From contig CAWFUH010000011.1 of assembly GCA_963818855.1 (NCBI GenBank), positions 634,818 through 698,817 of the forward strand: DNA of 64,000 bases, in the 5' to 3' direction. Within the stretch, counting starts at the first letter, position 1. Each line of letters opens with the position of its first letter. Source of the stretch: Bog-159 sp963818855. Its GTDB lineage: Bacteria; Acidobacteriota; Terriglobia; Bryobacterales; Bryobacteraceae. The translations under genes were made by a program, and so were the position numbers. The notes below the pieces were generated by a model. The model was not told where the DNA came from. It worked only from the letters and a program-made list of their open reading frames with translations, and did no database searches. Shown here one piece after another: positions 1-8,714 of this stretch.

Positions 1-1714
1 TGACCGGCTTTCCCCGGAAGTTGATGCGGACAACCCGCACCGGCTGCACTTCGGCGATGCCCGGAATCTGCCGCAGTCCATCCGCCATACTGTCCGGAAA
101 GTGATACGTGCGCGCGGAGATGGTTTCCGAAGGTGTGACGAAAAAATCCGGGTTCATGGTGATGTCCATCCATTGCGTAATCTCCGTATAGCTGGCGCGG
201 GCCATGCCGCCCAGCGCGATGACCAGCGCCAGGGACAGCATCAGCGCCGCCACCGTGGCGGACGTGCGGCGCGGCGATTGAATCAGGCTATCGGCCGCCA
301 GGGCGCCCTCCACCGGCCGCAGCCATTTGAGCGGTCCGCGCAGAAGCTTCGAAAGATACAAAGACAGCGCCGGCGTGAGCAGCAGCATGGCCAGCACTGC
401 CAAAAAATAGCCGGTAAAGAAGGCGCCCTGCGAGCGCCCGAATACGATGCAAGCCGCCGCCATGGCGATGGCTGCCAGGGCCGCCGTGCGCCGGCGGCGG
501 TTCTCGCCGGCCGAGAGCACCTGGTATTGGCCCTTCTGCAAGGCCTTTACCGGATCGACGCGCGCCGCGTTGCGCGCCGGCAGGAAGGCCGCGATCATGC
601 TGGTGACCACGCCCATGGCAGCCGCCGCCACCAGTAGCCAGGGCCGCACCAGCATGTGGTCCGCGTTCGCCGAAGCGCCCATCACGCCTTCCATGAATGC
701 GTTGGTGCTGGCCGTCAGGCCCTGCGCCATCAGCAGGCCGAAACCAATTCCCACTGCCGAGCCGGCCAATCCCGCGATGGCGCTTTCACCCAAAAACAGC
801 GCGCGGATCTGGCCGCGCGTGGCGCCCAGCGCGCGCAGAATGCCGATTTCGGCGCGCCGCTGCGTGACCGCGATGGCAAACGAGTTATAGATAATGAACG
901 TGCCGATGAACAGCGCGAACAGGCTGGCGATATTCATGGTCATGGCGTAGACGCTCATCAACGATTCGAAATGCTGGCCCCGCCCGGAAGGCGGATCCAC
1001 GTCGAAACCCGGCCCCAACAGCTTGCGCAGCGATGCCTGGCCCTCCTCGAGCGCGACGCCCTCCTTCAGGCCGATATCGATGCGGTCGAAGCGTCGGCCC
1101 GTGCCGAACACTTTCTGCGCGGCGTAGATGTCCATGATCGCCAGGTTGCCGCCGAAAGCCGACGTCATGCCACCCGATCGCAAAATGCCGCGCACGGTAA
1201 ACTGCTTGTCGCCATCCATGGTTTTCATGGCCAGCTTGCTGCCGCTCGCGAGACCGTTGCGCGCCGCGAAATCGCGCGTCAGGATGAGGGAATCCGGCTG
1301 CGCCAGGAATACCAGCGGATCGTCCATGACCTCTTGGTCGCCGCCTTCCAGGTCATAATCGCGCAGGCTGCGGTCGCCGGTCATATCCACCGCCAGGATC
1401 AGCAGCTTGCCTTGGCCTTGGAGGCCGCTATCGACCACCTGCTCGATCACCGGCGCCGCCGCGCGCACGTTGGGATCGCTCTGGACGCGTTCCAGAACCT
1501 CTTCCGGAAAACCTCCGTCGCCCGCTGAAACCTGCAGCTGGGTCTTGCCGGCGATATGCTCGACGGTGCGGTTGAAGGCTTCGAGCACGCTCTGGTTGGC
1601 CGTGTACATGCCCACCAGCAACGCGACACCCAGGACGATGCCGCCGATGGTGAGCACCCAGCGCACCAGGTGCTTGCGCGCGTAAGGCCAACTGATCAGC
1701 CGCAGCAGGATCAT
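1..1714 (-). CDS. ABC transporter permease, FtsX/MacB type (partial, runs off the left edge)
   Basis: The reading frame is open from ATG at 1714 to base 1. The start overlaps the stop of the upstream ATPase gene in an ATGA junction, so the two are translationally coupled. The product opens with a short cytoplasmic stretch and a hydrophobic helix (residues about 17-36), then a long periplasmic-type region. Paired helices follow, around a segment reading ASLFALFIGTFIIYNSFAIAV and then RRAEIGILRALGA, which is the FtsX-domain signature. A second core domain begins before the window ends. Inference: membrane subunit of a LolCDE/MacB-like exporter working with the adjacent ATPase. Substrate unknown. 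Confidence 0.9.
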   Translation of the reverse strand, partial: MILLRLISWPYARKHLVRWVLTIGGIVLGVALLVGMYTANQSVLEAFNRTVEHIAGKTQLQVSAGDGGFPEEVLERVQSDPNVRAAAPVIEQVVDSGLQGQGKLLILAVDMTGDRSLRDYDLEGGDQEVMDDPLVFLAQPDSLILTRDFAARNGLASGSKLAMKTMDGDKQFTVRGILRSGGMTSAFGGNLAIMDIYAAQKVFGTGRRFDRIDIGLKEGVALEEGQASLRKLLGPGFDVDPPSGRGQHFESLMSVYAMTMNIASLFALFIGTFIIYNSFAIAVTQRRAEIGILRALGATRGQIRALFLGESAIAGLAGSAVGIGFGLLMAQGLTASTNAFMEGVMGASANADHMLVRPWLLVAAAAMGVVTSMIAAFLPARNAARVDPVKALQKGQYQVLSAGENRRRRTAALAAIAMAAACIVFGRSQGAFFTGYFLAVLAMLLLTPALSLYLSKLLRGPLKWLRPVEGALAADSLIQSPRRTSATVAALMLSLALVIALGGMARASYTEITQWMDITMNPDFFVTPSETISARTYHFPDSMADGLRQIPGIAEVQPVRVVRINFRGKPV

Positions 1715-2385
1715 TTGCGCACGTCCCCCGCTACGCGCCCGTCGCACAGGGTAAGCATGCGCGGGCAACTGGCGGCTACGCCGGCATCGTGCGTCACGAT
1801 CAGCACCGTGGCGCCGAGGCGCGCGTGCAGATCGCGAATCAGCTTTAAAATTTCTACCCCCGTGTGGCTGTCGAGGTTTCCGGTGGGCTCATCGGCCAGC
1901 AGAATCGGCGGATCGAAGGCCAGCGCCCGCGCGATGGCCACCCGCTGCCGCTCGCCGCCGGAGAGTTCGTCGGGCAGATGATCCATGCGATGACCAAGCT
2001 GCACCAGTTCCAGAAGCTCGCGCGCGCGGGCCGTGGTCTTCTGCTTCGGCAGGCCTTTCAGATGCAGCGGCAGCGCCACGTTTTCCATGCAGCTCAGGCT
2101 GGGCAGCAGATTGAAGAACTGAAAGATGAAGCCGATTTTGTCGCGGCGCAGGCGCGTCAGATCGTCATCGGAGAGGCTGGCGATGTTGCGCCCCTCGATG
2201 CGGATCTCGCCGGTGCTGGGGCGGTCGAGGCCGCCGATCAGATTCAGCAGGGTGGATTTTCCCGATCCCGACGGCCCCACAATCGATACCATCTCGCCGC
2301 GCGCCACGTGCAGATCGATCCGTTGCAGCGCGGTGACCTGGCGCTTGCCCGCAAAGCTTTTCGTAACGCCCTGAACTGAAATCAC
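1711..2385 (-). CDS. ABC transporter ATP-binding protein, LolD/MacB family
   Basis: A 224-residue ATPase with every nucleotide-binding motif: Walker A GPSGSGKS near residue 39, a Q-loop in FIFQFFNLLP, signature LSGGERQRVAIARAL, Walker B PILLADEPTGNLD and the switch His in IVTHD. The length is normal for LolD/MacB-class soluble subunits. GTG is the first in-frame start. It powers the permease encoded immediately downstream with a 4-bp overlap. Family membership is secure; whether the cargo is a lipoprotein, a drug or something else cannot be told from sequence. Confidence 0.95.
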   Translation of the reverse strand: MISVQGVTKSFAGKRQVTALQRIDLHVARGEMVSIVGPSGSGKSTLLNLIGGLDRPSTGEIRIEGRNIASLSDDDLTRLRRDKIGFIFQFFNLLPSLSCMENVALPLHLKGLPKQKTTARARELLELVQLGHRMDHLPDELSGGERQRVAIARALAFDPPILLADEPTGNLDSHTGVEILKLIRDLHARLGATVLIVTHDAGVAASCPRMLTLCDGRVAGDVRK

Positions 2386-2421
2386 CCGTCCCCCGAGAAT
2401 TTCAGCGTACCAGACGTGTGC

Positions 2422-2428
2422 TATAAAT
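2422..2428 (+). promoter_or_regulatory. Possible -10 box (TATAAAT) of the enolase-family gene
   Basis: TATAAAT lies 9 bases before the TTG start at 2438. The transcript would be leaderless or nearly so. No Shine-Dalgarno sequence or convincing -35 box is visible. Confidence 0.25.
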
Positions 2429-2437
2429 CAGGCCCTG

Positions 2438-3657
2438 TTGGCACTCGATCGCCGCCGTTTTTTGCAACTTTCCGCGCTGGCGGCCGCGCCGCTGTTGCCG
2501 GCGCCATATGCACGCCTGGCCGCTGCCTTGCGCCGCAAGGTGAAGATCACGGACGTCAAATGCATGATCGTGCGCGGGACCTGGGATTGGAACCTGGTGA
2601 AGATTGAAACCGATGCCGGCGTGCACGGCATTGGCGAAGCCTATTGGGGGCCTGGCGTAAAGGACGTGATCGCCAGGATCTTCCAGCCGCTGTTGATCGG
2701 TGAAGATCCCCTGAACGTGGACAAGCTGTACACCAAAATTCTGATGCGCAATGCCGGCGCGGGCGCCATCGGCGGGGTCACCGTGGAAGCGGCCAGCGGG
2801 GTGGAGATCGCACTTTGGGACCTGGCGGGGCGCATTCTGGAAACACCCACGGTGAACCTGCTGGGCGGGCGCTTCCGCGATCGTGTGCGCTTCTATCGCA
2901 CCACGAACTTCCCAAGCAGCACGTCGAAGATCCCGCGGCGTGGCGCGATCTGGTGCATCAGGTGCGCGCCGAGCGGTGGGGCTGGACCGCGTTCAAGTTT
3001 CAGGGCGATGGCATTCCGCGCGCGCTCGATCCCGAGTATCGGGAACCCGGGCACGATCCGTACATCCGGCATTTGAAGGACAGCGATATCCGGCAGATCG
3101 TGCGTTTGATGGAAGCGGTGCGCGAAGAACTGGGTCCGGATGCGGACTTCGCCGTGGAAGCGCACTGGCGGTACGACACGCGCGATGCCATTGAGTTGGC
3201 CAAGGCGTTGGAGAAGGTCAGGCCCATGTGGCTGGAAGATCCTGTGCCGCCGGAAAACCCCGAAGCGATGGCGTTCGTGAGGCGCCAGTCGCCGGTGCCC
3301 ATTTGCACGGGCGAGAACCTCTACACGCGGCAGGGATTTCTGAAGCTGATCGAACTGCAAGGCTGCGATGGCGTGCATATTGACATGCCCAAGTCCGGCG
3401 GACTGTTGGAATCGAAGCGCATTTCGGATCTGGCGGACAATTACTATATCTGGACGCGCGCGGCGGCATCCATGCGGAACTTCCGCATCCACGAACTGGC
3501 GAATTACATCGATTGGTGGCCGGACTTAGTCGTGCATGAGGGGCCGATTTGGGAAAACGGCTATTTGACTATTCAGGATAAGCCAGGCTATGGGATTGAG
3601 TTGAATCCGGATGTGGCCCGCGCGCACTTGGCGCCGGGAGAGACCTGGTGGGGGTGA
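2438..3657 (+). pseudogene. Mandelate racemase/muconate lactonizing enzyme family protein with Tat signal, frameshifted
   Basis: Two overlapping frames together make one enolase-superfamily protein of about 405 residues. The first begins at TTG 2438 with a Tat-like leader (DRRRFLQLSALAAAP) and the N-terminal capping domain (GIGEAYWGPG, ALWDLAGR). The second carries the barrel with metal/acid-base positions in FAVEAHW, MWLEDPVPPEN and ICTGEN, and a late HELANYIDWW. The frames meet in the run TTCCC at 2909-2913. One extra C there would give an uninterrupted RTTNFPKQHVEDP. Sequencing error or a real inactivating deletion are both possible. Likely sugar-acid dehydratase or racemase; substrate not assignable. 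Confidence 0.8.
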
Positions 3658-3801
3658 GTGCGAAAGCCGTATGAAGAACGCCTGCCACACCTGTGCTGGA
3701 TGGGCACAAAGACCACTCCGCCCGATCACTGAACTCATGTAAGTTGCGTCTCTGGACAAACTGGCGACTTACTTGCATATGATCCTCGCCGGAGGCCGCC
3801 G

Positions 3802-4221
3802 GTGCAGATCCGTACCCTTGTTCTTGCCGCGCTTTCATTCAGTAACGCGGCGCAGGCGATTGCTTGCCAGAATCTCCCCGCGCTGCAGAGATCCGGAACG
3901 GTTACCCAACCTGTGGCGGGCAATCTGGAAGGGTTCAAAGTGACTCACTCGGTTGTGCCGAAGGTATCTTCCAGCAAGGCGGCACAGGCCGAAGGTAGCG
4001 TGATCGCGGTAACGCTCACGGTCGCTGGCGGCAAGCCGGTTCACGCGGAGTTGCATGACAACGGCACGCCGCTGGCCCGCGGAGTCGAACGGGCGGCCAT
4101 GAAATGGCGCTTCGACATGCCGCGAGACGGTACCTCGCCGGTGATGGTCGATCTGGTGTTCCGGTACGATCATCGCAAGTTCTGGCCTGACATTTCAGTG
4201 AATTTGCCCGCGAGCCATTGA
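3802..4221 (+). CDS. Small secreted protein with TonB-C-terminal-like domain
   Basis: This 139-residue product starts at GTG with GGAGG six bases upstream (3791-3795). It has an N-terminal signal peptide ending near AAQA, then a region reading VIAVTLTVAGGKPVHAELHDNG and, later, ERAAMKWRFDMP. That beta-strand/helix pattern with a KWRF motif resembles the TonB C-terminal fold used by periplasmic or outer-membrane partners. There is no transmembrane anchor after the signal, so it would be free in the periplasm. Function unknown. It converges on nadE and shares a hairpin with it. Confidence 0.6.
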   Translation: MQIRTLVLAALSFSNAAQAIACQNLPALQRSGTVTQPVAGNLEGFKVTHSVVPKVSSSKAAQAEGSVIAVTLTVAGGKPVHAELHDNGTPLARGVERAAMKWRFDMPRDGTSPVMVDLVFRYDHRKFWPDISVNLPASH

Positions 4222-4230
4222 TTGGCTCGC
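4210..4230. terminator. Hairpin between convergent genes, containing both stop codons
   Basis: A perfect 8-bp inverted repeat GCGAGCCA / TGGCTCGC with a 5-base loop spans the 8-bp gap between two convergent genes. The TGA of the upstream gene (4219-4221) lies in the loop and 3' arm, and the minus-strand TAG of nadE (4230-4232) starts at the outer end of the right arm. Neither side has a strong T-run, so it may act as a bidirectional stop or 3'-end stabiliser. Confidence 0.5.
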
Positions 4231-5879
4231 TATTCTGCATACTTCTGGGCGATGGGAAAGCGGCGGCCAATGCCGAATGCCTTGGAAGTCACCTTCAGGC
4301 CCGGCGCGGCCTGCTGCCTCTTGTACTCGTTGCGATCGACCTTGTTTACAATGTCCACGACCGTGGCGAGCGGCAACTGTAGCTCATGCGCAATCTGCCG
4401 CGGCGCCTGGTAATCTTCCACGTAGGCGCGCAAAACCTGGTCCAGGGTTTCGTATGGCGGCAGCGAATCACTGTCTTTCTGATCCGGACGCAACTCCGCC
4501 GAGGGCGGCTTCTCGAACACGCTCTCCGGTATGGCTCCCGGACGACGCCGGTTGGTCACCCGCGCGAGATCATACACCAGCGTCTTGGGTACGTCGCTGA
4601 TGACTGCCAGACCGCCGCACATATCGCCGTACAAGGTGCAGTAGCCGACCGCGAGTTCACTCTTGTTTCCCGTGGTCAGCACCATTGCGCCCCATTTGTT
4701 CGAGAGCGCCATCAAGGTAACGCCGCGCAGGCGCGCCTGCAAATTCTCCTCGGTGACATCGCGCGGCGCGCCGGCGAACAGCGGGTCCAGCACGCGCAGG
4801 AACTGTTCGTAAACCGGAGAGATGGGCGCCATCTCGAAGCGGATACCGAGGTTTTGCGCTAGCGCGCAGGCATCCCGGATGCTGCCTTCCGACGAGAATG
4901 GGCCGGGCATTCCGATCCCGGTGACGTTATCCGCGCCGAGCGCATCCGCCGCGATGGCGGCCGTGAGCGAGGAATCAATGCCGCCGCTCAGGCCGATGAG
5001 GACGCGCGCGAAACCGCACTTGCGGATGTAGTCGCGCGTGCCGAGGACCAGCGCTTCATAAACCGCTTCGCACTCATCCTGCAGGTTATCGTGTTGGGCG
5101 CCCGCGCCGGTGGCGGAATCGAATAGCACCAGGTCCTCGGCGAAAGAAGTCGCGGAGGCAGCCACCCGTCCGGTGGCATCCATGGCAAAACTGGTGCCGT
5201 CGAACACCAGTTGATCGTTGCCGCCCACCTGGTTCACATAGACCAGCGGAATCGAGTGGCGGCGCGCCGTGGCGGCGAAGATCTCCCGGCGCAGCGCGCG
5301 CTTGCCCATGTGATAGGGCGAAGCGTTGATGCTGATGAGCAGATCCGCGCCGGAATGCGCCAGTTCCTGCACGGGATCCCGCCTGTAGAGCGGGCGCTCC
5401 CAAAACTGCTTATCGTTCCAGGCGTCCTCGCAGATGGTGAGTGCGACCTTGCGGCCATCGATGGGCAGGAGTGTTTGCGATTCGGCGGGAACGAAGTAGC
5501 GCGCTTCATCAAACACATCGTAGGTCGGCAACAGCATCTTGGTCTGCCGGAACACGATGTCGCCGCCCGCGAGCACGGCGGCGCTATTGGTAGCGCGCTT
5601 TCCGGTGGAGGCTGGAGAAGGGCCGACGTATCCGGCGATCACGGCGAGCGGCAGTACGGCGGTCTCGGCGGCCAACCGCTCCAACTGTTCGCCGGAGCGT
5701 GCCACAAAGCTGGTTTTTTCCACCAGGTCGCGAGGCGGGTAACCGGTCACTGATAATTCCGGAAAAACCACCACCTCCGCGCCGGCTGCGGCCGCCTCGC
5801 GCGAGAACCGGATCATGCGGTCCACATTGCCAGTCAGGTCGCCAACCGTGGGATTGATCTGGGCCAGGGCGATTTGCAT
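4230..5879 (-). CDS. nadE: Glutamine-dependent NAD+ synthase
   Basis: A 549-residue two-domain enzyme. The N-terminal nitrilase-type glutaminase domain has the Glu (VVFPELSVTGYPP), Lys (RQTKMLLPTYDVFDE) and Cys (LTICEDAW) triad. The C-terminal NAD synthetase domain has the P-loop-like LIGLSGGIDSSLTAAIA near residue 290 and TTGNKSELAVGYCTLYGDMCGG. It converts nicotinate adenine dinucleotide to NAD+ using glutamine-derived ammonia. ATG at 5879 gives the family N-terminus (MQIALAQINPTVGD). It is transcribed alone toward the small secreted-protein gene. The identification is secure. Confidence 0.97.
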   Translation of the reverse strand: MQIALAQINPTVGDLTGNVDRMIRFSREAAAAGAEVVVFPELSVTGYPPRDLVEKTSFVARSGEQLERLAAETAVLPLAVIAGYVGPSPASTGKRATNSAAVLAGGDIVFRQTKMLLPTYDVFDEARYFVPAESQTLLPIDGRKVALTICEDAWNDKQFWERPLYRRDPVQELAHSGADLLISINASPYHMGKRALRREIFAATARRHSIPLVYVNQVGGNDQLVFDGTSFAMDATGRVAASATSFAEDLVLFDSATGAGAQHDNLQDECEAVYEALVLGTRDYIRKCGFARVLIGLSGGIDSSLTAAIAADALGADNVTGIGMPGPFSSEGSIRDACALAQNLGIRFEMAPISPVYEQFLRVLDPLFAGAPRDVTEENLQARLRGVTLMALSNKWGAMVLTTGNKSELAVGYCTLYGDMCGGLAVISDVPKTLVYDLARVTNRRRPGAIPESVFEKPPSAELRPDQKDSDSLPPYETLDQVLRAYVEDYQAPRQIAHELQLPLATVVDIVNKVDRNEYKRQQAAPGLKVTSKAFGIGRRFPIAQKYAE

Positions 5880-5921
5880 CGTCTGACACCATTATCGTCA
5901 AATCCGCCGCGCCGGGCGCGA

Positions 5922-6392
5922 CTAAACCTGGTAGTGGACTACGGTGGGCACCTGGTTCGTATTTACCGCCTTGATGCCGGTGGCCTGTTCGAGGGCGGCC
6001 AGGAAATCGTCATAATCGGCGCGGCTCAACTTCAGGAGCACTTGCGCGCGTGTGTTATCGCCGCGCGCGCCGAGCCAGGACACGCCGATGTACCGGTCCT
6101 CGGTCTCTCCGAGATGCATCAAGGGGACCACATCGAGTACCGAGGCGCCCAGCCGGCGGCGTACTTCAGTACCACACGAGATCTCCGTAATATTCCTGAC
6201 GGGGACGGCGATACGGCGGCCGCGCTGCACGAAAACGACTTCATCCTTGCCCATAGTGGCGTAGACTCTGTGATGACCCAACGGCAGGCTGCCGCCGGCA
6301 TACATGGCCGGATATTCCGTGGCTGGTTTCTTCGCCAGCGCGGCCGGAACCAGAGAGATCGACAGAAATAGGATAGCGGGCAAAATCTTCAT
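5922..6392 (-). CDS. Hypothetical secreted protein
   Basis: A 156-residue product with a clean signal peptide (MKILPAILFLSISLVPAALA) and no further membrane segment. The mature part contains VRNITEISCGTEVRRR and DDFLAALEQATGIKAV, giving a mixed alpha/beta look without a recognised catalytic motif. It lies 42 bp upstream of nadE on the same strand and could share its transcript. I do not recognise the family; similar small exported proteins are common in Acidobacteria. Confidence 0.6.
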   Translation of the reverse strand: MKILPAILFLSISLVPAALAKKPATEYPAMYAGGSLPLGHHRVYATMGKDEVVFVQRGRRIAVPVRNITEISCGTEVRRRLGASVLDVVPLMHLGETEDRYIGVSWLGARGDNTRAQVLLKLSRADYDDFLAALEQATGIKAVNTNQVPTVVHYQV

Positions 6393-6513
6393 AAGTTTTA
6401 ATTAGCGATGCGCTTATCTGAATTGATGCTTCTGGGCGGCTGGAAGTTACAACCCAATTGTATGGGATTCCCGGCCCGCGCCACGTGAAGGCGGGGTTAA
6501 AATATGTTCAGGT

Positions 6514-6639
6514 ATGGACAAAGGCAGGCATCCCAAAGTCGTCCGCACCTGGATGGCGGGTAAGATCCGGAAACCGCCTGCGAAACCAAAACCCGCAGCC
6601 GCGCCGCCATTCAAACCGGAGACTCACAATAAGACGTGA
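6514..6639 (+). CDS. Possible 41-residue basic leader peptide
   Basis: A short frame opens at ATG 6514 and ends in TGA at 6637-6639, overlapping the GTG start of the next gene (6636) as GTGA. The peptide is very basic and Pro/Ala-rich (MDKGRHPKVVRTWMAGKIRK, then KPPAKPKPAAAPP). The coupled overlap is the main reason to list it. No strong ribosome binding site precedes it, and it may be only untranslated leader. Confidence 0.3.
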   Translation: MDKGRHPKVVRTWMAGKIRKPPAKPKPAAAPPFKPETHNKT

Positions 6640-7097
6640 CCGCGCGCGCGATGGCATTCGTTATCCTTTCGCTCGGCTTGGCGCCGGTCTTCGCTCTCGC
6701 GGAGACGCCAGCCGAGGAACCGGTCAAGACCACGCTTTGTGAGATCACCCGCCATCCGGAAACTTTCGACGGCAAGGTGGTCGAGGTGCGCGCGCTAGTC
6801 GATTCTGGTGTGATGGACCTGCCGTCGGGGGTCAGTGACGATAGTTGCGGCGCCGAGCTGAAATTCTTCACGCCCGACGACCTGCATTTTCGGCGGATGG
6901 CCAAGAGCAAGGGATTCCGCAAGCTGGTCAAGGATGTGAAGAGGAATCCCGTGGTTGAGGCGACCATTACGGGGCTCTTCAAGCGCTCCATCCCCGGCCA
7001 GGGACCCGGCCAAAAACCGCAAGCAGGCCTGGCGCTGGAGGGCGTGGACGATGTGGTGGTGCATCCCCAGCCGAAAGTGAAGCGTCAGAACCGGTAG
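6636..7097 (+). CDS. Hypothetical secreted protein, possible OB-fold
   Basis: A 153-residue protein starting at GTG (ATG at 6651 is an alternative) with a signal peptide ending in ALAETP. The mature part, TTLCEITRHPETFDGKVVEVRALVDSG and later NPVVEATITGLF, matches the pattern of small acidobacterial proteins with a tRNA-anticodon-binding-like OB fold (C-I--P--FDGK-V-V-A). It may be coupled to the tiny upstream frame. Its 3' end overlaps the convergent porin gene by 13 bp. Function unknown. Confidence 0.6.
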   Translation: MTARAMAFVILSLGLAPVFALAETPAEEPVKTTLCEITRHPETFDGKVVEVRALVDSGVMDLPSGVSDDSCGAELKFFTPDDLHFRRMAKSKGFRKLVKDVKRNPVVEATITGLFKRSIPGQGPGQKPQAGLALEGVDDVVVHPQPKVKRQNR

Positions 7098-8533
7098 TTC
7101 ACTTCTACAAAACCGAACTGGGAATTGGGGTCGGCCGTGAAGATGCGCGCCACCACGGCGCCGCCGCGCGCATAGCCGTAGTAGATGCCGGTCGAGAGCG
7201 CGCGCGAAACCTGGTAGTCCACGCTGACATCGTAGAGTGTCGCGAGACCGGTAGCGCCGTTCGATGGGCGGCCGTTGAAGCCGAAGGTCCAGGGCTGAAA
7301 AGCGCCGCCGCCGGAGTACCAGAGATCATGGCTCGAGGCCAGCCACAATCCGTGCACGTCCGCGCGGAGGGTCACCCGTTTGATGGGCCGCAGCATCAAC
7401 TCACCGAACAGGTCGCGATTGTTCATCTCGTTAAAGAATGGAAAGCGCGCGTAGACTCGCGGCGTGGGCAGGATGGCGAAGAAGGTGCCGTGGGTGTCGT
7501 CACTGGCGTTGTTGTCGCCCGTGGAATAGAAGTAGCCCCATCGCAGCCAGGGGCGCACGGCTGGCACGATCTTCGGCTGGAACCCGCCTTCCACCGCGCC
7601 CGCTCCGGAACGCTGCGTCAGCAGTCCCCACTTGCCCGTTTGCAGAGCTCCCCAACCCAGCAGGTCGAACGTGCCGGCGGCGGTGGGAATCGCCTGAATG
7701 TAGTGGCCGCCAAACGTGCCTATATCGATTCCGCCGAGATCGGTGGCGCGGACCGCGGCCGAACGGTTGTCCGTCTTGAGCACGTCGCGGTCGTCGTTGT
7801 AGTAGATTCCGAAGACGCGCCACTCCGCCTTACTCGGGCCGAAGGTAGCCTGCCTAGTAAGGGCCGCATAAGTCACTGGAGTCTTCACCCATCCCCAACC
7901 ATCCACCTGGAAAACGCCGCGGTCGGGAACCGCGCTGAAAGCCGTGAAGTTCCACGAACCGTTGGAATAGTTATACTGCGCGCCATCGAAACTGCGCTGC
8001 ACGTCGGAGAAACCAAAAGTGCCGATCAGGCGCTGGGAGATGCCGTCGCGCTTGACGATGGCCAGCGTTTCGTCCTTAGGTGTGACTTCGCCGCCGTCGG
8101 TAAATTCAAATCGCCCGAACTTTACGTTCGAATGCTCGCCCTTCACGCGGAAGTAAGCCTGCTTGACAAACACACTGGCCGCATCCTGACTGTTGTGATT
8201 CGCCGCGTAGTAGCTTCCGCCCAAGCCGAGTTGCCCAACAGGCGAAGGCTGGACTGCATGATTCGGTATGCCCAGTAAGATGGGCGCTGCCAGCTCGACT
8301 CCCCAGTCATAGTTCTGTTCCTTCTGGCTGAACATAAGGCGCAGCAGCGACCCGGAGTATCCGTAGGAGTTCTCACCTTTGGCTTGGAAGAAATCCCAAT
8401 CTTCGTACCGTTCGTGAATCGATCCTGATACAGTGACAGAACCGATATGCAACGGATCGGCGCCGTCGGACTGCGCGGGTAAGTCCGCGCAGATGTACAG
8501 AAACCCGAGCGCATAGTAAGTTACGACTCGCAT
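7085..8533 (-). CDS. Outer-membrane beta-barrel, alginate-export-like porin
   Basis: I set the start at ATG 8533 because GGAGGGGAG sits 6 bases upstream; an in-frame GTG at 8551 lies in front of that site. The 482-residue product has a signal peptide, then many alternating amphipathic strands rich in Tyr, Trp, Phe and Gly (SGSIHERYEDWDFFQAKG, FVKQAYFRVKG, VKFGRFEFTDGGE). It ends in the C-terminal Phe signature FVEVNYRF used by the barrel assembly machinery. The pattern resembles the alginate_export barrel family. It is divergent from the multihaem cytochrome operon, sharing a 181-bp upstream region. Substrate unknown. Confidence 0.8.
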   Translation of the reverse strand: MRVVTYYALGFLYICADLPAQSDGADPLHIGSVTVSGSIHERYEDWDFFQAKGENSYGYSGSLLRLMFSQKEQNYDWGVELAAPILLGIPNHAVQPSPVGQLGLGGSYYAANHNSQDAASVFVKQAYFRVKGEHSNVKFGRFEFTDGGEVTPKDETLAIVKRDGISQRLIGTFGFSDVQRSFDGAQYNYSNGSWNFTAFSAVPDRGVFQVDGWGWVKTPVTYAALTRQATFGPSKAEWRVFGIYYNDDRDVLKTDNRSAAVRATDLGGIDIGTFGGHYIQAIPTAAGTFDLLGWGALQTGKWGLLTQRSGAGAVEGGFQPKIVPAVRPWLRWGYFYSTGDNNASDDTHGTFFAILPTPRVYARFPFFNEMNNRDLFGELMLRPIKRVTLRADVHGLWLASSHDLWYSGGGAFQPWTFGFNGRPSNGATGLATLYDVSVDYQVSRALSTGIYYGYARGGAVVARIFTADPNSQFGFVEVNYRF

Positions 8534-8617
8534 TGACGCACTCCCCTCCACCGCAATGATGCGAGTTTAATCGCGGTCAAGCGGAGTGTCAATAATGCGG
8601 TTCGATTAGGAGCGGGC

Positions 8618-8645
8618 TTGGGGCGGCAACTAGCAGATCTATACT
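8618..8645 (+). promoter_or_regulatory. Possible sigma-70-type promoter for the cytochrome operon
   Basis: TTGGGG at 8618-8623 and TATACT at 8640-8645 are separated by 16 bp, about 70 bp before the ATG at 8715. The coding start has GAGGGG just upstream. The match is fair at best. Confidence 0.3.
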
Positions 8646-8714
8646 AGTTCCAAAATGCTATTGGCGTACCCCCTACCGAATGATATGCTACTAGCCATCG
8701 CAGAGGGGTAGTCC

